This document shows positions 1 to 8,542 of a stretch of 64,000 nucleotides of DNA, one piece after another (position 1 is the stretch's first letter; every line of letters begins with the position of its first letter). Source of the DNA: Massilia sp. NR 4-1 (lineage in GTDB: Bacteria; Pseudomonadota; Gammaproteobacteria; Burkholderiales; Burkholderiaceae_D); contig NZ_CP012201.1 of NCBI RefSeq assembly GCF_001191005.1, positions 4,340,001 through 4,404,000 on the forward strand, in the 5' to 3' direction. A program made the position numbers and the translations under genes. The notes under the pieces are model-generated. The model had not been told where the DNA came from. It saw nothing but the letters and a program-made list of their open reading frames with translations, and searched no databases.

Positions 1-861
1 GTGCATGAGGCGGTGCAGCACGTCGGCCACGAAGCTTTTGCGCAGGGTGCGCACGGCGCGCCGGTTGTCCTCGATCTGGCGCGCCGTGAGCGGGAACAGG
101 CGGGCGATCGCCTTCTTGTACTTCATTTCGTGGTGCAGGCGTATCAGCGATTTTTCCGTGCCCCAGCCGGAGCCGGAGAAGATGTTCACGCCGGCGCCGC
201 AAATGCATTCGCTGGCCGAAGAGAAGGCGATGCGCCTGGTCTGGCTGGACAGGTCGAGCCAGAACAGATAGTCCTCGCCGGCATACACGAACTCCTCGCG
301 GAAGCGCAGGCGCGGGAAGCTGGCGTAGCGGTACACCACGGTGGGCGTGCCGATCACATTGCCGCTCAAGACCTGGTCCTGCATATCGCCCTGATAGACG
401 TGCAGCTCGCTGCGCCCCGGCAGCAGGGCATGCGCGGACGGCGTGATGCGGCGCGCGCGGGCAAAGGCGCTGACGCTCTGGTTGAGCTGGTAGAAATCGG
501 TGAAGTAGAAATCGTGGCCCGCTTCCAGCGCATGCAGGGCGTTGGCGAGATGCACTTCGGTCCATTCGTCGTCCGAATCGAGGAAGGCGACGTATTCGGT
601 GCCGGGCGCAACCTGGTCGAGCGCCTTGTTGCGCGCCGCCGCCGGGCCGGCATTGGCCTGCTCGATCAGGCGCACGCGCGCCGCCTGCTGCGGCGGCAGC
701 TGCGCCAGTTCGCTGCGCGCGCTGACCGGCGAGGCATCGTCCACCACGATGATATCGAGGTCGGCCGCCACGGTCTGAGCGAACACGGAGCGCAGCGCCT
801 TGGCCAGGATGCCGGCCTCGCGCTGGAAGTAAGGAATGACGACGGCGATGCGGACGGACAT
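1..861 (-). CDS. Family 2 glycosyltransferase, 3' end cut by window edge
   Basis: Translating the minus strand from the ATG at 859-861 gives MSVRIAVVIPYFQREAGILA, a GT-A glycosyltransferase start. It continues with DIIVVDDASP (nucleotide-sugar binding) and VAFLDSDDEW, which carries the metal-binding acidic motif, followed by the downstream acceptor region. The stop codon lies beyond position 1, so about 287 residues are seen and the true C-terminus is missing. A clear GGAGG ribosome site precedes the start. The gene follows the amidotransferase at 875-2728 by 13 bases and is probably co-transcribed with it. Its likely role is adding a sugar from a nucleotide donor during exopolysaccharide assembly at the inner membrane. 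Donor and acceptor cannot be told from the sequence. The long open frame on the opposite strand is a codon-bias shadow. Confidence 0.88.
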   Translation of the reverse strand, partial: MSVRIAVVIPYFQREAGILAKALRSVFAQTVAADLDIIVVDDASPVSARSELAQLPPQQAARVRLIEQANAGPAAARNKALDQVAPGTEYVAFLDSDDEWTEVHLANALHALEAGHDFYFTDFYQLNQSVSAFARARRITPSAHALLPGRSELHVYQGDMQDQVLSGNVIGTPTVVYRYASFPRLRFREEFVYAGEDYLFWLDLSSQTRRIAFSSASECICGAGVNIFSGSGWGTEKSLIRLHHEMKYKKAIARLFPLTARQIEDNRRAVRTLRKSFVADVLHRLMH

Positions 862-874
862 CCGGCCTTCCTCC

Positions 875-2728
875 TCAGACGCGCAGCGCCGGGCGCTGGC
901 GGAACCACTGCTCCAGCATCATCAGCACCCAGACCATGGTGCCGTGGTAGCCCGCGTGCTCGGACAGGTGCTGGCCCACCAGTTGCTCGATGAATTCGCC
1001 GCGCACGATCTTGCGCTTTTTCAGGTCGGTCAGGCTGTCGCTGGCCAGCTGCTGCAGGGGCTTGTGCTGCTGCAGCCAGACGCCGAAGGGCAGGCCGAAA
1101 CCATGCTTCTGCTTGGTGATGATGGCGTCCGGCAGGAAGCCGCGCAGCGCCTCCTTGAAGAACCAGCGCAATTGGGTGCCGTTCAGCTTCTGCTGCGGCG
1201 TCAGGCCGGCGGAGAAGGCCACCATCCCGTCGTTGAGGAAGGGGAAGGCCACTTCCATGCCGGCCAGTTCGCAAGCCTTCATCACCTTCGGCAGGTCGTT
1301 GTCGGCCAGGGTGATCTTCAAGTCCAGCGCCAGCATGCGGTTGATCAGGCTTTTCGCCTCGCTCTGGCCGTAGGTGCGGCTCAAGCTGGCGAGCGGCTGG
1401 CCGATGTCGGCGCCGGCCAGGAATTCGTCGGTGAACACCTGCTGCGGGCCGTAGCGGCCCAGCAGGTTATAGGTTTCCAGACGCGCCGGCATGGCGACCG
1501 AGGCCTGCTCGATATAGCTGCGCGCCTTGCGCAGCAGGCGTACCCGCTCGCCGCCGGGGAAGTTGAACACGGCCGGTTCCAGCAGGGCCTTGCGCAGCAG
1601 CTCGGGCACGCGCTCATACAGCGCGAACACATGCTGCTTGGCATAGCGCTCATTACCGCCAAACAGTTCGTCGCCGCCGTCGCCGCCGAACATGCGGGTA
1701 ATGCCGTCGGCGCGCGCCATGCGGGCGCAGTAGAAGGCCGGCACGGCGGATGCGTTGCCGAAGGGCTGGTCGAAGACCTGGGCGATCTGGGGAATGGCGG
1801 ACACCACATCGTCCGGCGTGACATAGTATTCGTGGTGGGCGGTGCCGAAATGGCGCGAGGCGATGCGCGCATATTCCATCTCGTCGTAGCCCTGCGCCTC
1901 GAAGCCGATCGAGTAGGTCTGCGCCGGCACGCCGCCCACATCGCACAGAATGCCGGCGATGGTGGAGCTGTCGGTGCCGCCGCTGAGGAAGGCGCCGACC
2001 CTATGGCCGCCCGCCGCTTCGCGCACGCTGCTGCGCAGCAGGGACAGGAATTCCTCGCGCAATTCGGCGAAGGAACGCTTGCCCTCTTCCTGGAACTGCA
2101 TGCGCCAGTAGGGCCGGGTTTCGATGCGGCCCTGGCGGTAATGCAGGAATTCGCCCGGCAGCAGGCGTTGCTGATTGCGGTAGGCGGTGCCGGGGCTGGG
2201 CACCATATGGAAGTAGACGTAGTTGTACAGGCCTTGCGCATCGAGCGCGCTGCCCGCCTGCGGATGGCGCACCAGCGCGTCGGCCGAGCTGGCGAACAGC
2301 AGGCTTTCGCCGGCCAGCTGCCAGTACAGGGGATGGGTGCCGAGACGGTCGGTGGCCAGCATGGCTTCGCCGCTGGCCTCGTCCAGCACGCAGAGGGCGA
2401 AAGCGCCTTGCAGGGCGGCGCACAGGCGCTCCGCGCCCATCTGGCGCCAGGCGGAGCTTAATGCCGCTGCCAGGCCTTGGACGGCAACCTGCTGCACCAG
2501 CGCAGCATCGCGCAGCACGGGACTGCCCCACACCGCCACCAGCACACTGCCATCGCGGTGCAGATGGGCGCTGCCCGCCTGCGCAGCGACGGCGGCGGCG
2601 CTGCGCGCAGCGGCTTCACTGTGTGCCGGCGCCTGATCGAAGCGCGCCAGCGGCGCGGCCATCGCATCCACCACTTCCTTGCCGGCGCCGCCGGCGCTGT
2701 AACCCATCCACCCACACAAGCCGCTCAT
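875..2728 (-). CDS. Asparagine synthase-like glutamine amidotransferase, XrtA-associated
   Basis: 617 residues with the two-domain asparagine synthetase B architecture: an N-terminal class II glutaminase domain (about 1-200), then a synthetase domain with the PP-loop SGGTDSS near residue 250, which binds ATP. Proteins of this type sit in nearly all exosortase A loci and probably amidate a sugar carboxylate or similar polymer precursor rather than making free asparagine; that role is inferred. Oddly, the presumed glutaminase nucleophile Cys is residue 5 (MSGLCGWMG) instead of residue 2, so four residues must be removed if it is to act as an N-terminal nucleophile. An AAGGAAAG ribosome site supports the start used. 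The gene lies 99 bases downstream of the PLP decarboxylase, in the same direction. Confidence 0.9.
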   Translation of the reverse strand: MSGLCGWMGYSAGGAGKEVVDAMAAPLARFDQAPAHSEAAARSAAAVAAQAGSAHLHRDGSVLVAVWGSPVLRDAALVQQVAVQGLAAALSSAWRQMGAERLCAALQGAFALCVLDEASGEAMLATDRLGTHPLYWQLAGESLLFASSADALVRHPQAGSALDAQGLYNYVYFHMVPSPGTAYRNQQRLLPGEFLHYRQGRIETRPYWRMQFQEEGKRSFAELREEFLSLLRSSVREAAGGHRVGAFLSGGTDSSTIAGILCDVGGVPAQTYSIGFEAQGYDEMEYARIASRHFGTAHHEYYVTPDDVVSAIPQIAQVFDQPFGNASAVPAFYCARMARADGITRMFGGDGGDELFGGNERYAKQHVFALYERVPELLRKALLEPAVFNFPGGERVRLLRKARSYIEQASVAMPARLETYNLLGRYGPQQVFTDEFLAGADIGQPLASLSRTYGQSEAKSLINRMLALDLKITLADNDLPKVMKACELAGMEVAFPFLNDGMVAFSAGLTPQQKLNGTQLRWFFKEALRGFLPDAIITKQKHGFGLPFGVWLQQHKPLQQLASDSLTDLKKRKIVRGEFIEQLVGQHLSEHAGYHGTMVWVLMMLEQWFRQRPALRV

Positions 2729-2827
2729 GATGCTTTCCTTGTTCGATGTTGAAGTCCGGCCGCAGCGCCGGACGCCCGGCGCCGGTTTTCCGCCGGCACC
2801 TGCGCAGAAATGGTTTGACCGGCGTAC

Positions 2828-4063
2828 CTAGACCAGCACCTCAAGCGCCGCCGGATGGCTGAGGAAGGCCGCCGGGCTGGCCGTGCGGCCGTAGGCCCCC
2901 GATTGCAGCACCACCACCAGATCGCCCGCCTGGGCCTGAGCCAGTTCCATCTGGTCGGCCAGCAGGTCGAGCGGCGTGCACAGGGGGCCGACCACGGAGG
3001 CGGTTTCGCGCGGGCCGCCCGCCACGCGGGTGCCGATGACGACCGGGTAATTCTTGCGTATCACCTGGCCAAAATTGCCCGAGGCCGAGAGGTGGTGGTG
3101 CAGGCCGCCGTCGGTGACCAGGTACACCTGGCCGCGCGATTCCTTGCGGTCCACCACGCGGCAGACATAGGCGCCCGCCTCGCCCACCAGATAGCGCCCC
3201 AGTTCGATCACGATCTGGGCCTGGCCCAATTGCGGGCGCGCCTCCTCCAGCAGGCGGCGCAGATTGGCGCCCACCGCTTCCAGGTCCAGGCGCTCTTCGC
3301 CGGGGAAGTAGGGAATGCCGAAACCGCCTCCGATATTCACGATGCGCGGCGGGCGCGGCACATCCTGCGCCAGGCGGATGGCCAGTGCCAGTGTCTTTTC
3401 GTGCGCTTCCTGGAGCGCCGCCGCCTTCAGGTTCTGCGAGCCGCTGAAGATATGGAAGCCGTGGAAATCCAGTTCCAGCTCGGCGATGCGGCGCAGCATT
3501 TGCGGTACGCGCTCGGCATCGACGCCAAACTGTTTCGGGCCGCCGCCCATCTTCATGCCCGAGGATTTCAGTTCGAAATCGGGATTCACGCGCACCGCGA
3601 CCTGCGGCTGGATGCCGAGGCGCTGGCCGATGACGGCGGCGCGCTCCATCTCGCCTTCCGATTCCAGATTCAGCACGATGCCGGCCGCGATGGCGCAGGA
3701 CAGCTCGGCATCGCTCTTGCCGGGGCCGGCGAAGCTGATGCGGGCCGGGTCTGTGCCGGTATCGAGCGCTACCTGCAGTTCGCCGCCGGAAGCGACGTCG
3801 ATGCCGTCCACCAGGCCGGCCATATGCTGCACCACGGCCGGCATGGGATTGGCCTTCATCGCGTAATGCAGATGCACGTCCGTCGGCAGATGCTTACGCA
3901 ACAGGGCCACGCGTTCCGTCATGGCGCGCCGCTCGTAGACGTAGAACGGGGTCTGGCCAACGCGCTGCGCCAGCCGCGCCAGGGGAAGGCCGCCGATGTG
4001 CAGGCAGTCGTCCTTGACCGCGAACTGCAACAGGGCCGCGTGCTGCGGACGCGGCGCGCTCAT
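2828..4063 (-). CDS. PLP-dependent decarboxylase, exosortase A system-associated
   Basis: 411 residues with fold-type III (alanine racemase/ornithine-diaminopimelate decarboxylase) features. The PLP-binding lysine is in HYAMKANP (K70). A phosphate-binding glycine-rich stretch, NIGGGFGIPYF, lies mid-protein, and a LysA-like catalytic cysteine region, VVGPLCTPLD, near the C-terminus. It belongs to the decarboxylase group that recurs in XrtA loci together with the adjoining acyl-CoA ligase. The two start/stop codons overlap as ATGA (4060-4063), so translation is probably coupled. The likely reaction is decarboxylation of an amino acid, giving an amine for the adjacent acyl-activation pathway. 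The actual substrate is unknown. Confidence 0.9.
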   Translation of the reverse strand: MSAPRPQHAALLQFAVKDDCLHIGGLPLARLAQRVGQTPFYVYERRAMTERVALLRKHLPTDVHLHYAMKANPMPAVVQHMAGLVDGIDVASGGELQVALDTGTDPARISFAGPGKSDAELSCAIAAGIVLNLESEGEMERAAVIGQRLGIQPQVAVRVNPDFELKSSGMKMGGGPKQFGVDAERVPQMLRRIAELELDFHGFHIFSGSQNLKAAALQEAHEKTLALAIRLAQDVPRPPRIVNIGGGFGIPYFPGEERLDLEAVGANLRRLLEEARPQLGQAQIVIELGRYLVGEAGAYVCRVVDRKESRGQVYLVTDGGLHHHLSASGNFGQVIRKNYPVVIGTRVAGGPRETASVVGPLCTPLDLLADQMELAQAQAGDLVVVLQSGAYGRTASPAAFLSHPAALEVLV

Positions 4064-5646
4064 TGCGGGCCCTCCGCGAAGGCATTCTCATACTGCTGGC
4101 TGAGCAGCTTGCGGTCGATTTTCCCGTTCGGGTTGCGCGGCAGGGCCGCCTCGGCGATCACCACCTTCTGCGGCAGCATATAGGCCGGCAAGTGCGGCTT
4201 GACGGCGGCCAGCAGGTCGGAGGCGGTCAAGGCCACGCCTTCGCGCGGGAAGGCGATCACCACGATGGCCTGGCCCAGGGCCGGGTGCTGGACGCCGATG
4301 GCGGCCGCTTCGGCCACCGCGTCGCGCGCATACACCACTTCCTCCACCTCGGTCGGGCTGACGCGGTAGCCGGAGGTCTTGATCATTTCATCGTTGCGGC
4401 TGATGAAGTAGAGGAAGCCTTCCTCGTCCTTGCGCACGGTATCGCCCGACCACACGGCCAGCTCGGTCAGCGGCAGCCCGTAGTGGCGTGGCGCCACCGG
4501 CTTGAAGCGTTCGGCGGTCTTGGCCGGATCGTTCCAGTAGCCCAGCGATACCAGGGCGCCGCGGTGCACCAGCTCGCCCGGTTCGCCCGGCGCGCATTCG
4601 CTGCCGTCGGGACGCAGCACCATCACTTCCGCATTCGGAATGGCCTTGCCCATGGAGTCGGGACGGCGTTCCAGTTCGGGCGGCGGCAGGAAGGTGGAGC
4701 GGAAAGCTTCGGTCAGGCCGTACATCAGGAAAGGCTTGGCATTCGGCAGGGCCGCGCGCAGCGCATCGAGCGTGGGGCGCTGCATGGCGCCGCCGGAATT
4801 GGTCAGGTAGCGCAGGGTGCAGTCGGCCGGCCAGTTCAGGGGCGCCAGCTGGATCCACAGCGGCGGCACGGCGGCCAGGCCGGTGATGCCTTCGGCCACC
4901 ACGGCGTTCAGCACGTCGCGCGGCAGCAGATGGTTGATCAGCACCGCCGTGGCGCCGACGTGGAAGGCGGTGGTGAGCTGGCTCAGGCCATAGTCGAAGC
5001 TGAGCGGCAGCACGGCCAGCAGGCGGTCGGCCGGGGTGTTTTCCAGGTAGCTGGCCACGCTCTGCGCGCCGGCCACCAGATTGCGGTGCGACAGCACCAC
5101 GCCTTTCGGCTTGCCGGTGCTGCCCGAGGTGTAGAGGATGGCCGCCATATCGCCGTCGATGGCGCGATGCGGCGCGCCTTCGCGTGCGGCGGCCAGCGCC
5201 GCGTCCCAGGCCTGCACCTCGACGCCGGGCAGCTGCGGCAGCTCGCCATTGCCGCCGACGGCGATCACGGTGCGCAGGTCGCGGCAATGGGCCAGGGCGG
5301 CCGCCAGCAGCTTGAGGCGGTCGGCGGAAGTGACCAGCACGCGCACATTGCAGTCGGCCAGGATGTAGGCCACCTGCTCCGGCTTGAGCAGGGGATTGAC
5401 GGGCACGAAGGCGCCGCCGGCCGCCGCCGCGCCGAACATGGCCGCGACGTTCTCCACATTTTTTTCCATGTAGACGGCCACGCGCTCGCCGCGTTCCAGG
5501 CCGCCGCCCAGCAAGGTGTCGGCAACCTGGCGCACCAGCGCCGCCAGCGTGGCGTAATCCAGCCGGCGCTGGCCGTACACCAGCGCTTCCGCAGCGGGAC
5601 TGCGCTGCGCCGAACGGAATATGAAATCGTGTACCAGCTCGCTCAT
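4060..5646 (-). CDS. Acyl-CoA ligase (AMP-forming), exosortase A system-associated
   Basis: 528 residues of the ANL adenylating superfamily. The phosphate loop is YTSGSTGKPKGVVLSH, the second ATP motif is MYGLTE, the hinge region contains SGDTVRKDEEGFLYF, and the catalytic C-terminal lysine is in NGKIDRKLL. It should activate a carboxylic acid as acyl-AMP and pass it to CoA or to a carrier protein; the small acyl carrier protein at 8294 is an attractive partner. It is the first gene of the leftward transcript that continues into the decarboxylase, amidotransferase and glycosyltransferase. The start is ATG at 5644-5646, with an AGAGGG-type ribosome site upstream. Substrate specificity cannot be read from the sequence. 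Confidence 0.9.
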   Translation of the reverse strand: MSELVHDFIFRSAQRSPAAEALVYGQRRLDYATLAALVRQVADTLLGGGLERGERVAVYMEKNVENVAAMFGAAAAGGAFVPVNPLLKPEQVAYILADCNVRVLVTSADRLKLLAAALAHCRDLRTVIAVGGNGELPQLPGVEVQAWDAALAAAREGAPHRAIDGDMAAILYTSGSTGKPKGVVLSHRNLVAGAQSVASYLENTPADRLLAVLPLSFDYGLSQLTTAFHVGATAVLINHLLPRDVLNAVVAEGITGLAAVPPLWIQLAPLNWPADCTLRYLTNSGGAMQRPTLDALRAALPNAKPFLMYGLTEAFRSTFLPPPELERRPDSMGKAIPNAEVMVLRPDGSECAPGEPGELVHRGALVSLGYWNDPAKTAERFKPVAPRHYGLPLTELAVWSGDTVRKDEEGFLYFISRNDEMIKTSGYRVSPTEVEEVVYARDAVAEAAAIGVQHPALGQAIVVIAFPREGVALTASDLLAAVKPHLPAYMLPQKVVIAEAALPRNPNGKIDRKLLSQQYENAFAEGPQ

Positions 5647-5919
5647 TGCATCCCTCTCCGCTTACTTCCTTGCTTAATTTGCCAACCCGCGTCCCGCGGA
5701 CAAAATCCGGCTGTCATCTTAACATTTTAGAATCGAATCGATGCCGCTTTTTTCGCTGCCGCCTTCTGCATTGTGCGGCAAAATTCATTCCAAAAACAAC
5801 AACATTCGTATGTCTATTGCAACGGTTTGTTTTATCATCAAGGCTTGCAGCCGCCTGCCGGACAAGCGGGTTATACTTGGAAAATATCAAATTAGAAATG
5901 CCGTGCTGGCGGGACCGAT
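5647..5919. promoter_or_regulatory. Divergent intergenic region between the two XrtA half-operons
   Basis: This 273-base gap is visibly richer in A and T than its flanks. It separates the leftward acyl-CoA ligase operon from the rightward aminotransferase operon, so it should hold both promoters. A TTATACTT stretch near 5871-5878 could be a -10 element for the rightward operon, but no well-placed -35 was found. PrsR-type regulators act with sigma-54, yet no convincing GG-N10-GC promoter could be read on either strand. No gene is supported here. Confidence 0.4.
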
Positions 5920-7203
5920 ATGGGGAATTTAAGTATTTCAGACGTCAAGCCCAAGGCTGACAGCGGCTTCGGCGCCACGCTGCCGGCCGGCACGCCTGCG
6001 CCGGCCGTGGCTGATTTTCCCCGTTCGCGCCTGCCGGTGGCGCCGCCGCTGTCGATGGCCTCCTTCCGCCGCGGCGGTGGGCCGCATGTGTCCTCGATCC
6101 TCGATGCCGGGCCGGCGCGCCTGGTCACCTCGGGCCGCGTCGCCATCGCGCTGGCGCTGCGCCAGATGGGCGTGGGCGCGGGCGACACGGTGCTGGTGCC
6201 GTCCTACCACTGCGCCTCGATGGTGGAGCCGGTGATCTGGTCGGGCGCGACGCCGGTGTTCTACCGCATCAATCCCGACACCTCGGTCAAGCTGGACGAC
6301 GTGGCGGCCAAACTCGATGGCCGCGCCAAGGTGCTGATGGCCACCAATTACTTCGGCTTCCCGCAGGACCTGGCGGCGCTGCGCGCCTTCTGCGATGCGC
6401 GCGGCCTGCTGCTGCTGGAGGACTGCGCCCACTCCTTCCTGGGCGAGTACAAGGGCAGGCCGCTCGGCTCCTACGGCGACTACGCAATTGCCAGCAGCAT
6501 GAAATTCTTCCCGATTTACGAGGGCGGCTGCCTGGTGTCGACGCGCCATGCGCTGGATCAGGTGACGCTGCAATCGGCCGGCATGGGCTTCGAAGCCAAA
6601 GTGCTCATCAATACGCTGGAGGAAGGCTTCGCCTACAACCGCCTGCGCCTGCTGAAAGCCCTGTGCTGGCTGCCGATGACCTTGAAGAACCTGCTGTGGA
6701 GCCAGATCAAGGCGCGCCGCCCCACGGGTGCCCAGTCGATGGCGCCGGGATCGTCGGACGGCGGCTTCGGCTTCGATCCGCGCTGGCTCGACAAGCGCTC
6801 CTCCTTCTTTTCGCGCGCGATGCTGAAACTGGTGTCGCGCACGCGCATGGGCGCCCTGCGCCGCCGCAACTATCTGCACCTGCAGCAGGCATTGGACGGC
6901 CTGCCCGGCTGCCGCCCGCTGCATCCGGTGCTGCCGGACGGGGTGTATCCCTGGGTCTTCCCTTTGCTGACGGACGATCCGCACGCCATTTTCGGCACGC
7001 TGAAAATGGCCGGGGTGCCGGTGATCCGTTTTGGCGAATACCTGTGGCCGGGCGTGGACGCCGGCGTCTGCGCCACCAGCGTGGACCTGTCGCGCCGCGT
7101 ACTGCAATTCCCCTGTCACCAGGAATTGACGGAACAAGAAATGGAATGGATGGTTGGCCACATCCGCAATGCGCTACTGGCGCAGAAAGCCCCTCCGCTA
7201 TGA
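5920..7203 (+). CDS. DegT/DnrJ/EryC1/StrS-family aminotransferase
   Basis: 427 residues with fold-type I PLP aminotransferase features of the sugar aminotransferase family: VLVPSYHCASMVEPV near the N-terminal active-site segment, LLLEDCAHSFLG with the PLP-contacting aspartate, and SSMKFFPIYEGG with the presumed PLP lysine. Members typically aminate keto-sugars bound to nucleotides; some act as regulators or on other substrates. It heads a tightly packed rightward operon that overlaps the GNAT gene (ATGA at 7200-7203), so it probably supplies an amino group to the polymer or to the associated small molecule. Residues 1-45 are proline/alanine-rich and precede the conserved domain, so a shorter N-terminus is possible. 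Confidence 0.82.
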   Translation: MGNLSISDVKPKADSGFGATLPAGTPAPAVADFPRSRLPVAPPLSMASFRRGGGPHVSSILDAGPARLVTSGRVAIALALRQMGVGAGDTVLVPSYHCASMVEPVIWSGATPVFYRINPDTSVKLDDVAAKLDGRAKVLMATNYFGFPQDLAALRAFCDARGLLLLEDCAHSFLGEYKGRPLGSYGDYAIASSMKFFPIYEGGCLVSTRHALDQVTLQSAGMGFEAKVLINTLEEGFAYNRLRLLKALCWLPMTLKNLLWSQIKARRPTGAQSMAPGSSDGGFGFDPRWLDKRSSFFSRAMLKLVSRTRMGALRRRNYLHLQQALDGLPGCRPLHPVLPDGVYPWVFPLLTDDPHAIFGTLKMAGVPVIRFGEYLWPGVDAGVCATSVDLSRRVLQFPCHQELTEQEMEWMVGHIRNALLAQKAPPL

Positions 7204-8291
7204 GCTGGACCTTGTACCCCGCCACCCAGTTTGCCGCGCATGCCGCGCGCTGGGCCGAATGCAACCGGCGCAGCACCGCTTCTCCCCTGCTGGAGCCGGA
7301 TTTCGTCCACCCGCTGCTGCGTGAATTCGGCAATGGCGACGAGCAACTGGCCTGGTACGAACGCCAGGGCGAATTGCTGGCCATGGGCATCGTGGCGCGG
7401 CGGCGGCGCGGTGTGTGGGAGACCTTCCAGCCCTCGCAGGCGCCGGTCAGCCTGTGGATGCATGCGCCGGGCCTCAACCTGTCCACCCTGCTGGCCGAGC
7501 TGACGCGCAAGCTGCCCGGCATGCCGCTGATGCTGGGCCTGACCCAGCGCGATCCGCAGCTGGAACCGCGCCCCGCGCCCGGCGGCTGCCTGCGCACGGT
7601 GGACTATATCGACACGGCACGCATCACGCTGGCGGGCAGCTTCGAGGATTACTGGAATGCGCGCGGCAAGAATCTGCGCAACAACCTGAAAAAGCAGCGC
7701 TCCAAACTGCAAAAGGAAGGCGTGGTCACGCGCATGCAGATCAGCCGCGCGCCGCAAGAGATGGCGGCGGCGGTGGCCGATTACGGCCGGCTGGAAAGCG
7801 CCGGCTGGAAGGCGCAGCTGGGCACGGCCATCCATCCGGAGAATGCGCAGGGACGCTTTTACACCGCGATGCTGGAAGGCTTCGCGCGGCGCGGCGCGGC
7901 CGCCGTCTACCGTTACTGGTTTGATAATCAGCTGGTGGCCATGGACCTGTGCATCGAGGGCGATGGCTGCATGATCGTGCTGAAGACCACGTATGACGAG
8001 ACGGTGCCGAGCAGCCTGTCGCCGACCATGCTGATGCGCGAGGAATGCTGCCAGCAGCTGTTCGCCGAGCAGCGCTTCGAACGGCTGGAGTTCTACGGCA
8101 AGGTGATGGAATGGCATACCCGCTGGACCGATGAAATCCGGACCATGTACCATGTGAACCATTACCGCTGGCCTGTGCTGCTGCAGCTGCATGCCATCGC
8201 TAATCAACGTGCCGCCCTGCGCGGCCAGCGGCCGGCCCCGGCCCCCGCGCCCGCGCAATCTCTGCCGCACGGCAACCCATCCACGGAGTAA
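7200..8291 (+). CDS. GNAT/FemAB-like acyltransferase, XrtA-associated
   Basis: 363 residues beginning MSWTLYPATQ at the ATG that overlaps the stop of the aminotransferase. The central part, with YWNARGKNLRNNLKKQRSKL and the following AVADYGRLESAGWKAQ, is typical of the Acetyltransf_6/FemAB-type GNAT proteins found in polysaccharide loci. A conserved C-terminal half contains AVYRYWFDNQLVAMDLCI and ERLEFYGKVMEWHTRW. The probable role is transfer of an acyl or aminoacyl group to an amine. The carrier protein gene starts 2 bases after its stop, suggesting the carrier supplies the acyl group; this is inferred. A longer upstream reading frame exists but lies inside the aminotransferase and was rejected. 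Confidence 0.85.
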   Translation: MSWTLYPATQFAAHAARWAECNRRSTASPLLEPDFVHPLLREFGNGDEQLAWYERQGELLAMGIVARRRRGVWETFQPSQAPVSLWMHAPGLNLSTLLAELTRKLPGMPLMLGLTQRDPQLEPRPAPGGCLRTVDYIDTARITLAGSFEDYWNARGKNLRNNLKKQRSKLQKEGVVTRMQISRAPQEMAAAVADYGRLESAGWKAQLGTAIHPENAQGRFYTAMLEGFARRGAAAVYRYWFDNQLVAMDLCIEGDGCMIVLKTTYDETVPSSLSPTMLMREECCQQLFAEQRFERLEFYGKVMEWHTRWTDEIRTMYHVNHYRWPVLLQLHAIANQRAALRGQRPAPAPAPAQSLPHGNPSTE

Positions 8292-8293
8292 CT

Positions 8294-8542
8294 ATGTATT
8301 TAGAAGAAGTAAAAACGATTTTGACCGACGTTCTGAGCCTGGGCGCGGCAGGCGCCACGCTCGACGAGCATTCCGCCCTGCTGGGCAGCATCCCCGAACT
8401 CGATTCGATGGCCGTGGTGCAGCTGATCGGCGCGCTGGAAGACCAATTCGGTTTCAGCGTCGACGACGATGAGATCAGCGCCGCCACCTTTGCTACCGTG
8501 GGCAGCCTGGTTGCTTTCGTCAAGTACAAGCTGACGGCATGA
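8294..8542 (+). CDS. Acyl carrier protein
   Basis: 82 residues, acidic and predicted helical, with the phosphopantetheine attachment serine in PELDSMAVVQL (S38). That is the usual DS[LM] site and position for a stand-alone carrier protein. It starts 2 bases after the GNAT stop and its TGA overlaps the next ATG (ATGA at 8539-8542), so the genes are translationally coupled. Location between an acyltransferase and two hydrolases, with an acyl-CoA ligase in the opposite half-operon, implies it carries the activated acyl group of the XrtA-associated pathway rather than serving general fatty acid synthesis. Confidence 0.92.
   Translation: MYLEEVKTILTDVLSLGAAGATLDEHSALLGSIPELDSMAVVQLIGALEDQFGFSVDDDEISAATFATVGSLVAFVKYKLTA

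Noticed and set aside
1..2461. Long plus-strand frames at 1-993 and 836-2461
   Set aside because: They lie opposite the glycosyltransferase and amidotransferase, which carry full family motifs. These frames have none.
2753..2772. Hairpin GTCCGGC/GCCGGAC between decarboxylase and amidotransferase genes
   Set aside because: The arms are short, no T-run follows on the transcribed strand, and GC-rich repeats of this size are expected by chance here.
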